Shown here piece after piece: positions 9,548 to 19,068 of a DNA stretch of 64,000 nucleotides (positions are counted from its first letter, which is position 1; each line of letters opens with the position of its first letter). The notes beneath the pieces were generated by a model, which saw nothing but the letters and a program-made list of their open reading frames with translations, did no database searches and had not been told where the DNA came from. The translations under genes and the position numbers were made by a program. This stretch comes from CAZFER01 sp964517495 (GTDB taxonomy: Bacteria > Hinthialibacterota > Hinthialibacteria > Hinthialibacterales > Hinthialibacteraceae): positions 15,605 through 79,604 of the forward strand of contig CAZFER010000023.1 in NCBI GenBank assembly GCA_964517495.1, read 5' to 3'.

Positions 9548-11275
9548 ATGACTATTTCAAAAACCGATCGTTTACCGGTCGATGGATTTAAAAATTTGTT
9601 GATAAAACGGCCTGTGATGAAATTCTTGAAGCGTCTATTTTTTAAACCGTTCCATCTCCTATCCAATAATCCCATCATTTTTAACGAATTCGTTAAACAA
9701 TTTCGCAGTGGCCGATTTTTTATCATGTTATTTCTGTTGTTGGTGGTTGGATCGGTGGTGGTGGTTTGGTTTTGGAGTACTCCCAATCAAAGTAATTTTC
9801 CTTCCGGGCGGAAATTGTTTTTTGCCCTGGTCACCGGTGAAATTATTGCCATATTCCTAATGCTTCCTGCGATTGTCGCTCATTCTTTGATTGTCGAAAA
9901 GGATCGCAATACCCTCCCACTGTTGCTGACCACTCCGTTGGGAGCGGGCAAAATACTGGCGGGTAAGTTAATTTCCACCCTGGGAATCGTCGTTCTGTTA
10001 ATCATGGCATCGTGGCCATTGATCAGCATGTGCCTGGCACGTGGTGGAGTGGCACCCTGGGAAGTGCTGGTCTTTGCTTTTGCACTGGTATACATCAGTT
10101 TTGTGGTTTCCAGTTTTGCGGCTTTTCATGCCATGCGAACCAAAACCATCTTCAGAACCCTGATCACCACTCAAGTTTCCATGTTTTTAATTTTTATAGT
10201 CCTCGGCTTTGCCCTGACCTTTGCCTCGGGCATTATGATTGGCCTCTTTGAAATCTTTTTTAACCTGCTATCTCAACTTTCAAAGTTTGAGGATTTTTTG
10301 GGATTTTTTCGTACATCCATGAAAACTCTCTTTTTTATCATTAATTTCATTTTATTGAGTGCCATCCCACTTTGGACTTTATATTTATCCAAAAATCGCC
10401 TGGATGATATCGAACCCAAAGTTACCGAACAGTGGGAATTTATCGAACGGCCCTCCTTCCAAATTGGGCAGGTGGTTGCGTATGAAGAAGATAAAAAAGA
10501 AATCAAACATTCGTATTGGGAACGCCAAGAAGGGAAAAATCCCTTTTACCTTCGTGAACGTCTGGGCTATACCGCCTCACACTCACCCATGAGTGTTCCA
10601 TCTTGGTACCTCATTGCTCTACTGGCTCATGTATTGTTTATTTTGACACCAATTCAGGGAGGGCGTTGGGTTGCGGTAATTGTATTTCTCTTTATCGCTC
10701 AAATTGCCCCCATTTATGCTGCCACTCTCTTCGCGGGTGAACGTGAAAATTACACCTGGGAACTTCTTATCACCACAGTCAGCAAATCCACAACACTGCT
10801 TAATGGCAAAATGTTGGGAGCGCTTTATCAAACCGCGGTGCGAGTATCACTGATGTTTTATCCGCCCTTTTTGCTGGCTATCACGTTAACATCTCTGCTG
10901 AGAACCCGGGGAGGGGAAATCCCCGGCCCACCCCCGGAATCTCTGCTGATATATACAATCATATTGGGTGGCCAGGTTCTTTTTATCATGTCGTTGACCT
11001 CATACTTGTCTCTTTGTTTAGAACGAGTAAACCATGTATTAACGCGAAGTTGGTGTATCATCGCCTCATACTGCATCATACCGTATTTATTGGTACCGAT
11101 TTTTGAACAAAACCAGCTGGGTGGCTTAACCACATTAACCAAGGCAATAAGCCCTATTTATTTAATCCAAAATAATCCATCCGCCATGCTTTTGATTGTC
11201 TATCTATTGTTAATCCTGACAGGAAGTATCTTTTATTATTTGCTAAGTCTGGCGGTTCTCCAAAAAAACCGGTGA
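9548..11275 (+). CDS. Fused double ABC-2 type permease (paralog 1)
   Basis: This 575-aa polytopic membrane protein contains about ten to twelve hydrophobic segments. It has two related halves, each with an ABC-2/NatB-like signature around an extramembrane T-x-x-L-L-x-T-P/T-V loop followed by G-K (E-K-D-R-N-T-L-P-L-L-L-T-T and N-Y-T-W-E-L-L-I-T-T). This suggests a duplicated permease acting as a pseudo-dimer with a partner ATPase. No ATP-binding subunit is encoded nearby. Two further paralogs occur in this window (12184-14208 and 55663-57435). No Shine-Dalgarno motif precedes the ATG at 9548. A later ATG at 9617 is possible. Substrate unknown. Confidence 0.8.
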   Translation: MTISKTDRLPVDGFKNLLIKRPVMKFLKRLFFKPFHLLSNNPIIFNEFVKQFRSGRFFIMLFLLLVVGSVVVVWFWSTPNQSNFPSGRKLFFALVTGEIIAIFLMLPAIVAHSLIVEKDRNTLPLLLTTPLGAGKILAGKLISTLGIVVLLIMASWPLISMCLARGGVAPWEVLVFAFALVYISFVVSSFAAFHAMRTKTIFRTLITTQVSMFLIFIVLGFALTFASGIMIGLFEIFFNLLSQLSKFEDFLGFFRTSMKTLFFIINFILLSAIPLWTLYLSKNRLDDIEPKVTEQWEFIERPSFQIGQVVAYEEDKKEIKHSYWERQEGKNPFYLRERLGYTASHSPMSVPSWYLIALLAHVLFILTPIQGGRWVAVIVFLFIAQIAPIYAATLFAGERENYTWELLITTVSKSTTLLNGKMLGALYQTAVRVSLMFYPPFLLAITLTSLLRTRGGEIPGPPPESLLIYTIILGGQVLFIMSLTSYLSLCLERVNHVLTRSWCIIASYCIIPYLLVPIFEQNQLGGLTTLTKAISPIYLIQNNPSAMLLIVYLLLILTGSIFYYLLSLAVLQKNR

Positions 11276-11405
11276 AGGAATGGGAAGGAATTTTTTACTT
11301 TGAGGATTTGGATTTGAGTGAACAAATGGACGAAATTTCCCGGATAATCTTGCTTAAGGATGGAAAGCAACATTATAATACTTGATAAGGCTCTTTGTAG
11401 TTTTA

Positions 11406-11834
11406 TTATAAAGGCGGCTCTTCTACCCAAGCAATGAACTTTGAATAAGGCCCATTGATTACCCGATTGTAAAAACGCTTATCGGCAGTCACAACAACCG
11501 CATTCTCTCTTTCTGCTAGCGCTAGATAGAAACAATCATATATGGGGTGCCAGATTTCGTTTGCGAGATCATAGGATCGATAAATCAGATCATATGTTGA
11601 GACAAGCGATAATGCCTCATAATCCCGGATTGCTTCGAACGATTTCCAACCAGTTACCGGCTCAATCTCTCCATTTCGAACTTTATTTTGAATAGCACTT
11701 GCACATTCAACCAAAAGACATGAAGGGGCAATTAGGTTGAAAATTTTATTAAGGTATCGCCTTGCCTCTATATGTTGGATTTCATCAAAAACCCATTTGA
11801 CGGCAACGCTGGCATCTATGACATACTTACTCAC
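11406..11834 (-). CDS. PIN-domain ribonuclease toxin, VapC-like
   Basis: This 142-aa protein has the PIN-domain acidic quartet: Asp7 (V-I-D-A-S), Glu43 (L-V-E-C-A), Asp100 (Y-D-C-F-Y-L-A-L-A) and Asp118 (V-T-A-D-K-R-F). PIN toxins are Mg-dependent RNases that typically cut tRNA or rRNA. The GTG start overlaps the stop of the upstream gene by four bases (GTGA), the usual translational coupling of toxin-antitoxin pairs. The pair sits between two convergent ABC-2 permease genes. Target RNA unknown. Confidence 0.85.
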   Translation of the reverse strand: MSKYVIDASVAVKWVFDEIQHIEARRYLNKIFNLIAPSCLLVECASAIQNKVRNGEIEPVTGWKSFEAIRDYEALSLVSTYDLIYRSYDLANEIWHPIYDCFYLALAERENAVVVTADKRFYNRVINGPYSKFIAWVEEPPL

Positions 11835-12088
11835 CGGTTATCTCTCATCTCGCGGATGTGGTCTGCGCTATTACTTTGAACAGGTCCTATTTCTTTGCTG
11901 ATTTCCTCGGATATGCGTACAAACTCATCATGACTCAATCGTTGTTTTTTTTTCACGGTTTCAATTTCTCGAATAGGATCTTTTTCAACATGCAAACCAT
12001 ACTGTTCTGCAAATTGATCCAAATTTTCAAAAAAATTTGGATCAATATTACTTTCATCTGTATAAAAGCGAATGGTAATTTCGTTCAT
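11831..12088 (-). CDS. Putative antitoxin of the PIN-domain toxin
   Basis: I choose the ATG at 12088 because GAGGAG lies seven bases upstream. An upstream in-frame start at 12142 would add an improbable Ile-rich tail. The 85-aa acidic protein has an N-terminal beta-strand-like stretch and a charged helical C-terminus ending in D-H-I-R-E-M-R-D-N-R. I see no clear AbrB, MetJ or Phd motif, so the antitoxin assignment rests on size, charge, order and the four-base overlap with the PIN toxin gene. Confidence 0.65.
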   Translation of the reverse strand: MNEITIRFYTDESNIDPNFFENLDQFAEQYGLHVEKDPIREIETVKKKQRLSHDEFVRISEEISKEIGPVQSNSADHIREMRDNR

Positions 12089-12183
12089 ATTTTTCTCCTC
12101 TTTCTTTATGATAATGATAATCTCAAAGAGAGAATTTAGCAAATTATTAATGGATTCAATAAGAATATATCATCATCCTTTTT

Positions 12184-14208
12184 TTAAGCTGCATGGCTAT
12201 CTTTTTCGATTTTTTGTTTGGTTTGCTTAATGGCGAATTGGTAGAGTAAGAGGCTTGCCAGGAGTAGCCATGTGAATTGGCTGATTAATGCCGACCACCA
12301 GGGAGTGGTGTTGTTGTAATCATAAATGGATATGGGTAAAGTGGGTGAAATGAAGGTTATGTGTTCGGTCAGGGGTGATGCAAGTCGATTTTGAATCCAT
12401 TGGATTAACAGATCTCCCAGCAAGTAGGTTGGGATTAGCATAATCAATGACAAGCTTTTCCATAACCAATGGCGTACACATAAACATGTTAATATGAGCA
12501 ATGTAGGGAAAAACCAAATACTGCCATATCCTTTTTGAATGGTTTCGGTCAGCGTGTTTAAAAATTGAAAAATCGCATCGCCAGAAAAGATCAAGAATGT
12601 GAGTGCGAAGGCCAAACCATAGGCTGTGGTGGATTTGCGCACTGATGCAGAAATGGCGATGCTAAGCAAAGCGAGAAAACCAGCAAAGGCGTAAACCAGT
12701 AATACAGTCCCAATCAACCGCTCCCACCCAGCAGCAAGGTGGGTTTCCACCTTAAAATTGGATTGAAAAGCCACTGCGATGATTAAGGCCATAAACACCC
12801 AAAACTGCATGCTGAATAGTTGCAGCGCAGCCAACAGTTTTCCCCTCACGATACGGGCGGGTGAAATGGTCGTGGAGATCAATTGGCCCCAGGTTTCACG
12901 ATTGACTTCGCTGCGCAAGGCGTTGGCAGCATAAGGGATAACCATAAAGGGTATGACAAAAAAGGGCCAGCGGCCCAGCAGCTCTTCCCATACAAAAAGG
13001 CGGTTTAATTCCACGAGAGATATTTCAAAATCACTGTAAACCATCATCAAAATCATGCTGATGATGATCAAAACAATCATTCCCGTTGCGAGTAACAATC
13101 CCTTTTGGCCAAACAATTCTCGAATCTCTTTTAGGCGAACGGGATTGGACTGATCGGGAAACCACCGCTCATGTTGGGTGCGCAAACGGAGGATGGGTTT
13201 GAATCGCCTGATTTCCTGGCGGATAGCCTGACCCACATCATCCACGAAGTCGTGATCCAGTTTACGAATCAATGTCCACATACAAAGCACAAATAATGCA
13301 AGGAGCATGAACATAAAAAAAACAATATGGATCAAGGATTCAAAAGGAGAAACATTCGGTATAGCCGCAACTGGCATAGCCGCTGGATTGAGGGTGGGAT
13401 TGATGGTGATGGCGGAATTGCCGCCTGATGGAACGATGATAGTTTGTACCACCGTTGTGGGCGATGCACCGAAATAGAGTGAGGTAAACCGTGTTGGTGA
13501 GGTTAAGGAATTTTGGCTTAAATGGCTAAAGGGTGCGACAAAAAGAAGGAAATAGGCGCAGGTTAAGAGGGCCGCTAAAAGGATAGATACATAAGGCTTT
13601 TTGAATTCCAAGGAGCAATAAAGCCCAATCAGGCCAAGAATGGCGGCCACTTCAGATAGAAATAGAAACGAGATAAAAATATCCATTGGTGAAATCTTGG
13701 CGATCGCGGCAAACATCCAATACATGGGGATAAGTGAGGTTAGTAACAAGATCACAAAGCCAACGGAAGATATAATTTTCCCCAATAAGATATTCAAAAT
13801 CCCGATGGGTGACTGAAGCAACATTTCCCAGGTTCGGCGTTCATGTTCGATGTTAACACACGTTGCACTGAAGAGGGGAACAATGAAACAGATGATGCCT
13901 CCAATCGCCAGGTTGAGTTGGTAAAAGTGTTCCCGTTCATTGCCTATCCACCCTCCAGGAACATGTTTCATATGCCACCATACATAACAGAAAATGCCCG
14001 CGGCGGTTAACACGAACGCGATGAGATATAAAAACGATAAGGGATTTCGCAAAGTGGTAATGAATTCACGATAAACGATGGGATTACTGAACAGGCGTGG
14101 TTTGACGCAAACCAAGGCTTTGACATAAGCCCGGCGGTCTTCATTTTCTTCCAGTTCATGGGTTCGATTGATTATTATTTCATTTTGTGAAATGGTTTTT
14201 GTATCCAT
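12184..14208 (-). CDS. Fused double ABC-2 type permease (paralog 2)
   Basis: This 674-aa membrane protein is built from two homologous halves. Each has an N-terminal N-P-V-x-x-x-E-I/F lead-in, about six transmembrane segments and the loops R-R-T-W-E-M-L-L-Q-S-P and R-E-T-W-G-Q-L-I-S-T-T followed by G-K. A hydrophilic insert rich in Asn, Pro, Ser and Thr (about residues 228-285) lies between the two halves and probably faces outside. No ATPase gene is adjacent. The gene is divergent from the glycoside hydrolase gene at 14356, with about 150 bases of shared upstream DNA. No Shine-Dalgarno motif precedes its ATG. Confidence 0.8.
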   Translation of the reverse strand: MDTKTISQNEIIINRTHELEENEDRRAYVKALVCVKPRLFSNPIVYREFITTLRNPLSFLYLIAFVLTAAGIFCYVWWHMKHVPGGWIGNEREHFYQLNLAIGGIICFIVPLFSATCVNIEHERRTWEMLLQSPIGILNILLGKIISSVGFVILLLTSLIPMYWMFAAIAKISPMDIFISFLFLSEVAAILGLIGLYCSLEFKKPYVSILLAALLTCAYFLLFVAPFSHLSQNSLTSPTRFTSLYFGASPTTVVQTIIVPSGGNSAITINPTLNPAAMPVAAIPNVSPFESLIHIVFFMFMLLALFVLCMWTLIRKLDHDFVDDVGQAIRQEIRRFKPILRLRTQHERWFPDQSNPVRLKEIRELFGQKGLLLATGMIVLIIISMILMMVYSDFEISLVELNRLFVWEELLGRWPFFVIPFMVIPYAANALRSEVNRETWGQLISTTISPARIVRGKLLAALQLFSMQFWVFMALIIAVAFQSNFKVETHLAAGWERLIGTVLLVYAFAGFLALLSIAISASVRKSTTAYGLAFALTFLIFSGDAIFQFLNTLTETIQKGYGSIWFFPTLLILTCLCVRHWLWKSLSLIMLIPTYLLGDLLIQWIQNRLASPLTEHITFISPTLPISIYDYNNTTPWWSALISQFTWLLLASLLLYQFAIKQTKQKIEKDSHAA

Positions 14209-14355
14209 TATATGAACATTAAATTGGTTGAATTCATTGCTATTTTATCTGTATAACAACATTTATGCCACAAAAAAATAAACGTGACTAACCCTTTTGG
14301 TATATTGATGCCACTGATACTATAAACCTTGCAATCCATTAAGGTTAAAACGCTC

Positions 14356-17298
14356 ATGACCCTATCGTCTTTTTTGCATTCACCGCCGGATCGTTTTCGG
14401 CCCTATATGATGTGGTTTCTGAACCATCGATTGGAGAAAGCGGAACTCTTTCGCCAGATTGAAGTTTTGCATGCGCAGGGTGCCGGCGGGCTGATTCTAT
14501 GTGCGCGAGAGGGATTGTTAACCCCTTATTTATCAGGTAAATGGCTTGAATCTGTGAGATGGTGTATCGAACAGGCTCAGCGGCTTGGTCTGCACGTTTT
14601 GATCCACGATGATATGAATGGGCCTAGCGGAACCGCCAATGGAACAGTGACGGATGAAAATCCTGACTATCGCCAGACCACTTTGCGCCTGGCGAATGTT
14701 GTGGATATCCAGCCGGGGGGAAAAATCGACCTGGAAATCGAAAAAGAACATATCGAATCGATTCTGGGATTGACTGAAAGCGGTGATATTCGCGATTTAA
14801 ACCAGTGGACGCAGAATGGCGAGATTCATGATAATGTCCCAAGTGAAATAACGCGCTTGCTTATTTTTTCACGTGATGTGGCCTTTGGTTCGTTGCATGG
14901 CTATACCATCGATCCTTTAAATCCTGATGCCATAAAGGCTTTCATTCAAACCACTCATGAGCAGTACCAATCCCATCTGGGAAAAAAGAGTGGGAGCGTG
15001 GAAGGCTTTTTTACCATACAACCGCGCATTTTACATTCCACATGCGGGGATATTCCCTGGACGGATGATCTTCCAGATACGTTTAAATCCATGTTTGGTT
15101 ATGATATTTGGAGCGCGTTGCCCAGCCTGTTTATACCGGGAGAGGGAGAACATATCATTCATCGCTGCCGGTTTATGCAGTGTATGAATACCATGCTGCA
15201 GGATGATTTTTATCAATCCATACATAATATTTGCCAAAAGAATGACTGGTTATGCCTTGGGCATCCGGATTTTCAAGGGGATAGCCGTTCCCGATTCTGG
15301 TCGCAATATGATTACTTTAAGATTGCCCGCCATGTGGCATTTCCGAGTTGTACCACCTACACTGAAAACCGTCGATCTGATGATGAATTGTGTTATACAG
15401 TGGTTGCCTGTAAATTGGTATCCTCGATCGTTCGTTTAATGAATAAACCCTATGCGATGGCGGTGGCGGATGACGATGCATTCTCTGCCAGCATTACCCT
15501 AGCCGATTTGGATCGTTTGGCAGGACTTCATTTGACACTGGGAATCAATCAATTTATTCCTCATGCTGCTTATTATTCCATTGAGGGCTTTCGCAAGCGT
15601 GACCATTCACCGATTCAATCCTATCAACAACCATTTGGGGTATGTTACCGGTATTTCACTGAACGCCTCACCCAATTGACAGCACTCATCAGCCAAGGGA
15701 AGCATGTTCCGATGGCCGCAGTGCTTTATCCCATCCAAACGTTTTGGGGATTGTATTCGTTTGAAGCCAAAGACAGGCGCAGTTTGGAGACGTTGGAAAA
15801 TTCCTTCGCCCAGTTTTGCGAAACATTAATTCGTCAGCAATATGATTTTGATTTTTTACCGGAAGAATTTCTGGCGAATCTAAAGACGGATGATAAAGGC
15901 CAATTGCTTTATTCTCCGAAAGGAGAGATGCTGCGCCGTTATCCTCTTTTGATGATCCCTTATTGCCATGTCTTGCATTATAAAACACTCGAAATTATTG
16001 AGCGTCTCGCGGAGGGGGGAGCACAAATTCTCTTTGTCAACTCACTACCTGATGCCACTCCAGAGACGGGAACAGATGATGCAATTTCAGAACGCGTGAA
16101 TGCACTTGTGGAAAATTGCGAAAATGTGCAATTTGCGGAAGGGGATTGGTTGATGAAACTCTCTCAAACCGCCCCTCCAGGACTCAAAATCGAAGGCCGA
16201 AATGAGCAGATACTTTACCAACATCGAATCCTGCCTAACGGCGATATCTTTTTGTTGCACAACAGTTCTAATAACAAATCATATGAGGGTTCAATAACCT
16301 TTCCAACGCCAGCGCATTTCATTTACCACGCCAATACTGATACGGATAAATTAGAAAAACTGGAACAAAAGGGACCGGATCCCACCTTACCGGTTTCCTT
16401 ATTACCGGGCGAGACACAGCTGTTTGTCATGACGTGTGATGAACAGCGTGAAGCGATTCAATCTCCGAAAATTGATGGCGAACTCATTCGTACAATTCCG
16501 CTAAAGGAACAATTCCTCTTTTTTGCCAAAGATGGAAACGATTTACCGCTGAACGAATGGAAGATAACGATCGGAACGTATAGCGATACACGAATGGGAA
16601 GTTTGGATTCTCATCACACCTATGAAACCACTTTTTTTGTCAATAAGTTTAAAGGACCGTTATATCTTATTTGTGACGGACTCCATCATCAGCCGGTTTT
16701 TCGTGGACATGGCCAGCAATCGTTTGAAATACGGTTGAACCAAGCATTGTTAACTCAGCAGGTGAACGTAACAACTTTTGACCAGCAAACCGTGGCCTAT
16801 GATATAACATCTCATATTCGGCAAGGTGAAAATGTTTTGACGGTATCCAATCGTGCCCGTATGCATGCGCCGGGCAATATCCAGGAAAGCCTGTTTATTC
16901 ACGGTGATTTTGCGTTGCTTTATGTTGAAGATCACTATGTGATTGCCACACCAAAAGACCATATTCAAACGAACACATGGACTCAGCAAGGATATCCATT
17001 TCTTTCCGGCACGGGGATTTACCGTCAGGCGGTGGATATTCCAGAAGAATTCATTGGCTGTAAAATGGTACTTTCATTCGATGAGATAAGGGACATGGCT
17101 GAAGTCGCCATCAACGATCAAGCCATGGGTGTCTTATGGCGAGAGCCCTGGACACTTGATATAACGGACGCAATCCAGGCGGGCCGAAACGTGCTTGAAT
17201 GCCGAGTCAGCAACTCGTTGGCGAATGTTATTCATCAATCACAATTGCCATCAGGTATTATCGGGCATGTTTGGATTGAAGTGTTTTCTTCATGGTAA
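14356..17298 (+). CDS. GH106-like glycoside hydrolase (alpha-L-rhamnosidase-related)
   Basis: Start: the ATG at 14356 has AAGG about 11 bases upstream. A longer TTG start at 14329 is possible. The 980-aa protein lacks an obvious signal peptide. Its N-terminus (R-P-Y-M-M-W-F-L-N-H, then G-A-G-G-L-I-L-C and A-Q-R-L-G-L-H-V-L-I-H-D-D) resembles the TIM-barrel entry of GH106 alpha-L-rhamnosidases and related uncharacterised hydrolases. The C-terminal 90 residues look like a galactose-binding-like jelly roll of the GH2/GH106 type (D-M-A-E-V-A-I-N-D, W-R-E-P-W-T-L-D-I-T-D-A-I-Q-A-G-R-N). Substrate cannot be fixed. A cytoplasmic glycosidase acting on imported plant or algal oligosaccharide is my inference. 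Confidence 0.7.
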   Translation: MTLSSFLHSPPDRFRPYMMWFLNHRLEKAELFRQIEVLHAQGAGGLILCAREGLLTPYLSGKWLESVRWCIEQAQRLGLHVLIHDDMNGPSGTANGTVTDENPDYRQTTLRLANVVDIQPGGKIDLEIEKEHIESILGLTESGDIRDLNQWTQNGEIHDNVPSEITRLLIFSRDVAFGSLHGYTIDPLNPDAIKAFIQTTHEQYQSHLGKKSGSVEGFFTIQPRILHSTCGDIPWTDDLPDTFKSMFGYDIWSALPSLFIPGEGEHIIHRCRFMQCMNTMLQDDFYQSIHNICQKNDWLCLGHPDFQGDSRSRFWSQYDYFKIARHVAFPSCTTYTENRRSDDELCYTVVACKLVSSIVRLMNKPYAMAVADDDAFSASITLADLDRLAGLHLTLGINQFIPHAAYYSIEGFRKRDHSPIQSYQQPFGVCYRYFTERLTQLTALISQGKHVPMAAVLYPIQTFWGLYSFEAKDRRSLETLENSFAQFCETLIRQQYDFDFLPEEFLANLKTDDKGQLLYSPKGEMLRRYPLLMIPYCHVLHYKTLEIIERLAEGGAQILFVNSLPDATPETGTDDAISERVNALVENCENVQFAEGDWLMKLSQTAPPGLKIEGRNEQILYQHRILPNGDIFLLHNSSNNKSYEGSITFPTPAHFIYHANTDTDKLEKLEQKGPDPTLPVSLLPGETQLFVMTCDEQREAIQSPKIDGELIRTIPLKEQFLFFAKDGNDLPLNEWKITIGTYSDTRMGSLDSHHTYETTFFVNKFKGPLYLICDGLHHQPVFRGHGQQSFEIRLNQALLTQQVNVTTFDQQTVAYDITSHIRQGENVLTVSNRARMHAPGNIQESLFIHGDFALLYVEDHYVIATPKDHIQTNTWTQQGYPFLSGTGIYRQAVDIPEEFIGCKMVLSFDEIRDMAEVAINDQAMGVLWREPWTLDITDAIQAGRNVLECRVSNSLANVIHQSQLPSGIIGHVWIEVFSSW

Positions 17299-17401
17299 TA
17301 TAGATGTGTGCATTGATGGGTCTACGAATAATGCAGGCTGGAAGTCTGCGCCACAAAAAAGTGACACCAATTAGAGATAGTAATTTGAAAGGCTGTAAAA
17401 C

Positions 17402-19057
17402 GTGTATTTTGATATTGTCAATCAATTAAACGATATACTTACTAAAACTGTATCCTCGCTTACGGATAAGAGTATTGATGCCTCATCATTTACCTTCACA
17501 CCAACCAAAGATATTTCTCATGGTGATTTGATGACCACAGCGGCGATGCAGCTGGCCAAACCTTTAAAAAAGCCACCCCGTGAGATTGCTGACTCATTTA
17601 TAAAAGAATTGGCATCCAGCCCGGTGGTTGAAAAAGCCGAAGTGGCTGGACCGGGATTCATCAATGTTTTTTTGACAAATGAAACATTGATTGATTGCAT
17701 GCGGCGAATTTTGAATGAGAAAGACCAATTTGGTTGTTCAGATCGCTATAAAGGGAAAAACGCCCTGGTGGAATTTGTTAGCGCCAACCCCACCGGTCCG
17801 CTTCATGTCGGCCATGTGCGCGGCGCTGTGGTGGGAGATACCGCAGCTGAAATGCTGCGCGCGGTGGGTTATGAGATAACGCGTGAATATTACTACAACG
17901 ATGCCGGTGTGCAAATGCAAATGCTGGGACGTTCGGTGCAGGCGCGCTATCACCAGTTTTTCGATCAGGATTATCCTCTGCCGGAAAATGGGTATAAAGG
18001 GGATTACATTCGCTACATTGCCGCAGCCATTAAAACCACCCACGGTGATGCCTGGTTAAACCAATCGAGTTGGGAACCGTTTACCACCTTTGCGGCGGAT
18101 GTGTTAATGGACATCATTATGGATGATCTGCGGCGGATGAGGGTGCACTTTGATACGACTTTTAGTGAGCGTTCGCTACATACTTCAGGTGCAGTTCAGA
18201 CTACGCTTGACGAGTTAGCTGAACATGGCGCAACTTATGAAAAAGATGGAGCTGTCTGGCTGCGCACCACGGATCAGGGAGATGAAAAGGATCGCGTTCT
18301 GGTGAAGAGCGACGGAGAAGTGACCTATGTCACTCCGGATATTGCCTATCATCGTGATAAATACAAACGTAAAATTGACCTGATGGTGAATGTGATGGGG
18401 CATGACCATCACAGCCAGGTGGAGCGTGTTAAAATCGCGTTGGGAGTGTTGGGATATGAACTGGATAGACTCAACTATTTGCTTAACCAAATGGTCAGTA
18501 TTCAGCGTGGTGGCGAAAAGATTAAACTTTCCACCCGCGAAGGACAATTTATGACCATGGCGGATATGGTGAATGAACTGGGGGCGGATGTTACCCGCTA
18601 TTTCTTTGCCCAGCGCAGCTATAACTCCCAAATGATCTTTGATTGGGATTTGGCGAAAAAGCAATCCATGGATAATCCCGTCTATTACCTTCAGTATGTT
18701 CATGCGCGCGCATGCAGCATGGAAGAGAAAGCAAAAGAACGCGGTGTTGATATATCACTCGATCTTGACTTTGACCATACTCCATTAATAGGAGAGCGGG
18801 AGCGCTTGTTATTGTTGAAAATGTTCTATTACCCGCTCCAGGTCATGGATGCCGCTGAACGCTTGGAAACCCATTTGATCCCGGCATTTTTGGAGGATCT
18901 GGCCAAGACATTTCACACCTATTATCAAGCCCAGCGGGTATTGGATGAAACGGATGCGATAGGAACAGTGGCTCGTTTTCATCTGGTCCTGGCTGTTCGG
19001 CAAGTGATGCGAAACGGGCTAAACTTACTGAAAGTCGATGCTCCAGAACGGATGTAA
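17402..19057 (+). CDS. argS: Arginyl-tRNA synthetase
   Basis: This class I aminoacyl-tRNA synthetase of 551 aa charges tRNA-Arg. The N-terminal Arg-specific additional domain (about 1-100) is followed by the catalytic core with the HIGH-type motif H-V-G-H in P-T-G-P-L-H-V-G-H. The KMSKS position is degenerate, as is common in ArgRS (G-G-E-K-I-K-L-S-T-R-E-G). The DALR anticodon-binding domain ends the protein. The GTG start has AAAGG about nine bases upstream. It is followed after 11 bases by a Gfo/Idh/MocA gene on the same strand. Confidence 0.96.
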   Translation: MYFDIVNQLNDILTKTVSSLTDKSIDASSFTFTPTKDISHGDLMTTAAMQLAKPLKKPPREIADSFIKELASSPVVEKAEVAGPGFINVFLTNETLIDCMRRILNEKDQFGCSDRYKGKNALVEFVSANPTGPLHVGHVRGAVVGDTAAEMLRAVGYEITREYYYNDAGVQMQMLGRSVQARYHQFFDQDYPLPENGYKGDYIRYIAAAIKTTHGDAWLNQSSWEPFTTFAADVLMDIIMDDLRRMRVHFDTTFSERSLHTSGAVQTTLDELAEHGATYEKDGAVWLRTTDQGDEKDRVLVKSDGEVTYVTPDIAYHRDKYKRKIDLMVNVMGHDHHSQVERVKIALGVLGYELDRLNYLLNQMVSIQRGGEKIKLSTREGQFMTMADMVNELGADVTRYFFAQRSYNSQMIFDWDLAKKQSMDNPVYYLQYVHARACSMEEKAKERGVDISLDLDFDHTPLIGERERLLLLKMFYYPLQVMDAAERLETHLIPAFLEDLAKTFHTYYQAQRVLDETDAIGTVARFHLVLAVRQVMRNGLNLLKVDAPERM

Positions 19058-19068
19058 GGAGAAAAAAA

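Noticed and set aside
18215..18703. 162-aa minus-strand open frame
   Set aside because: It is the shadow of argS on the opposite strand, with no ribosome site or motif.
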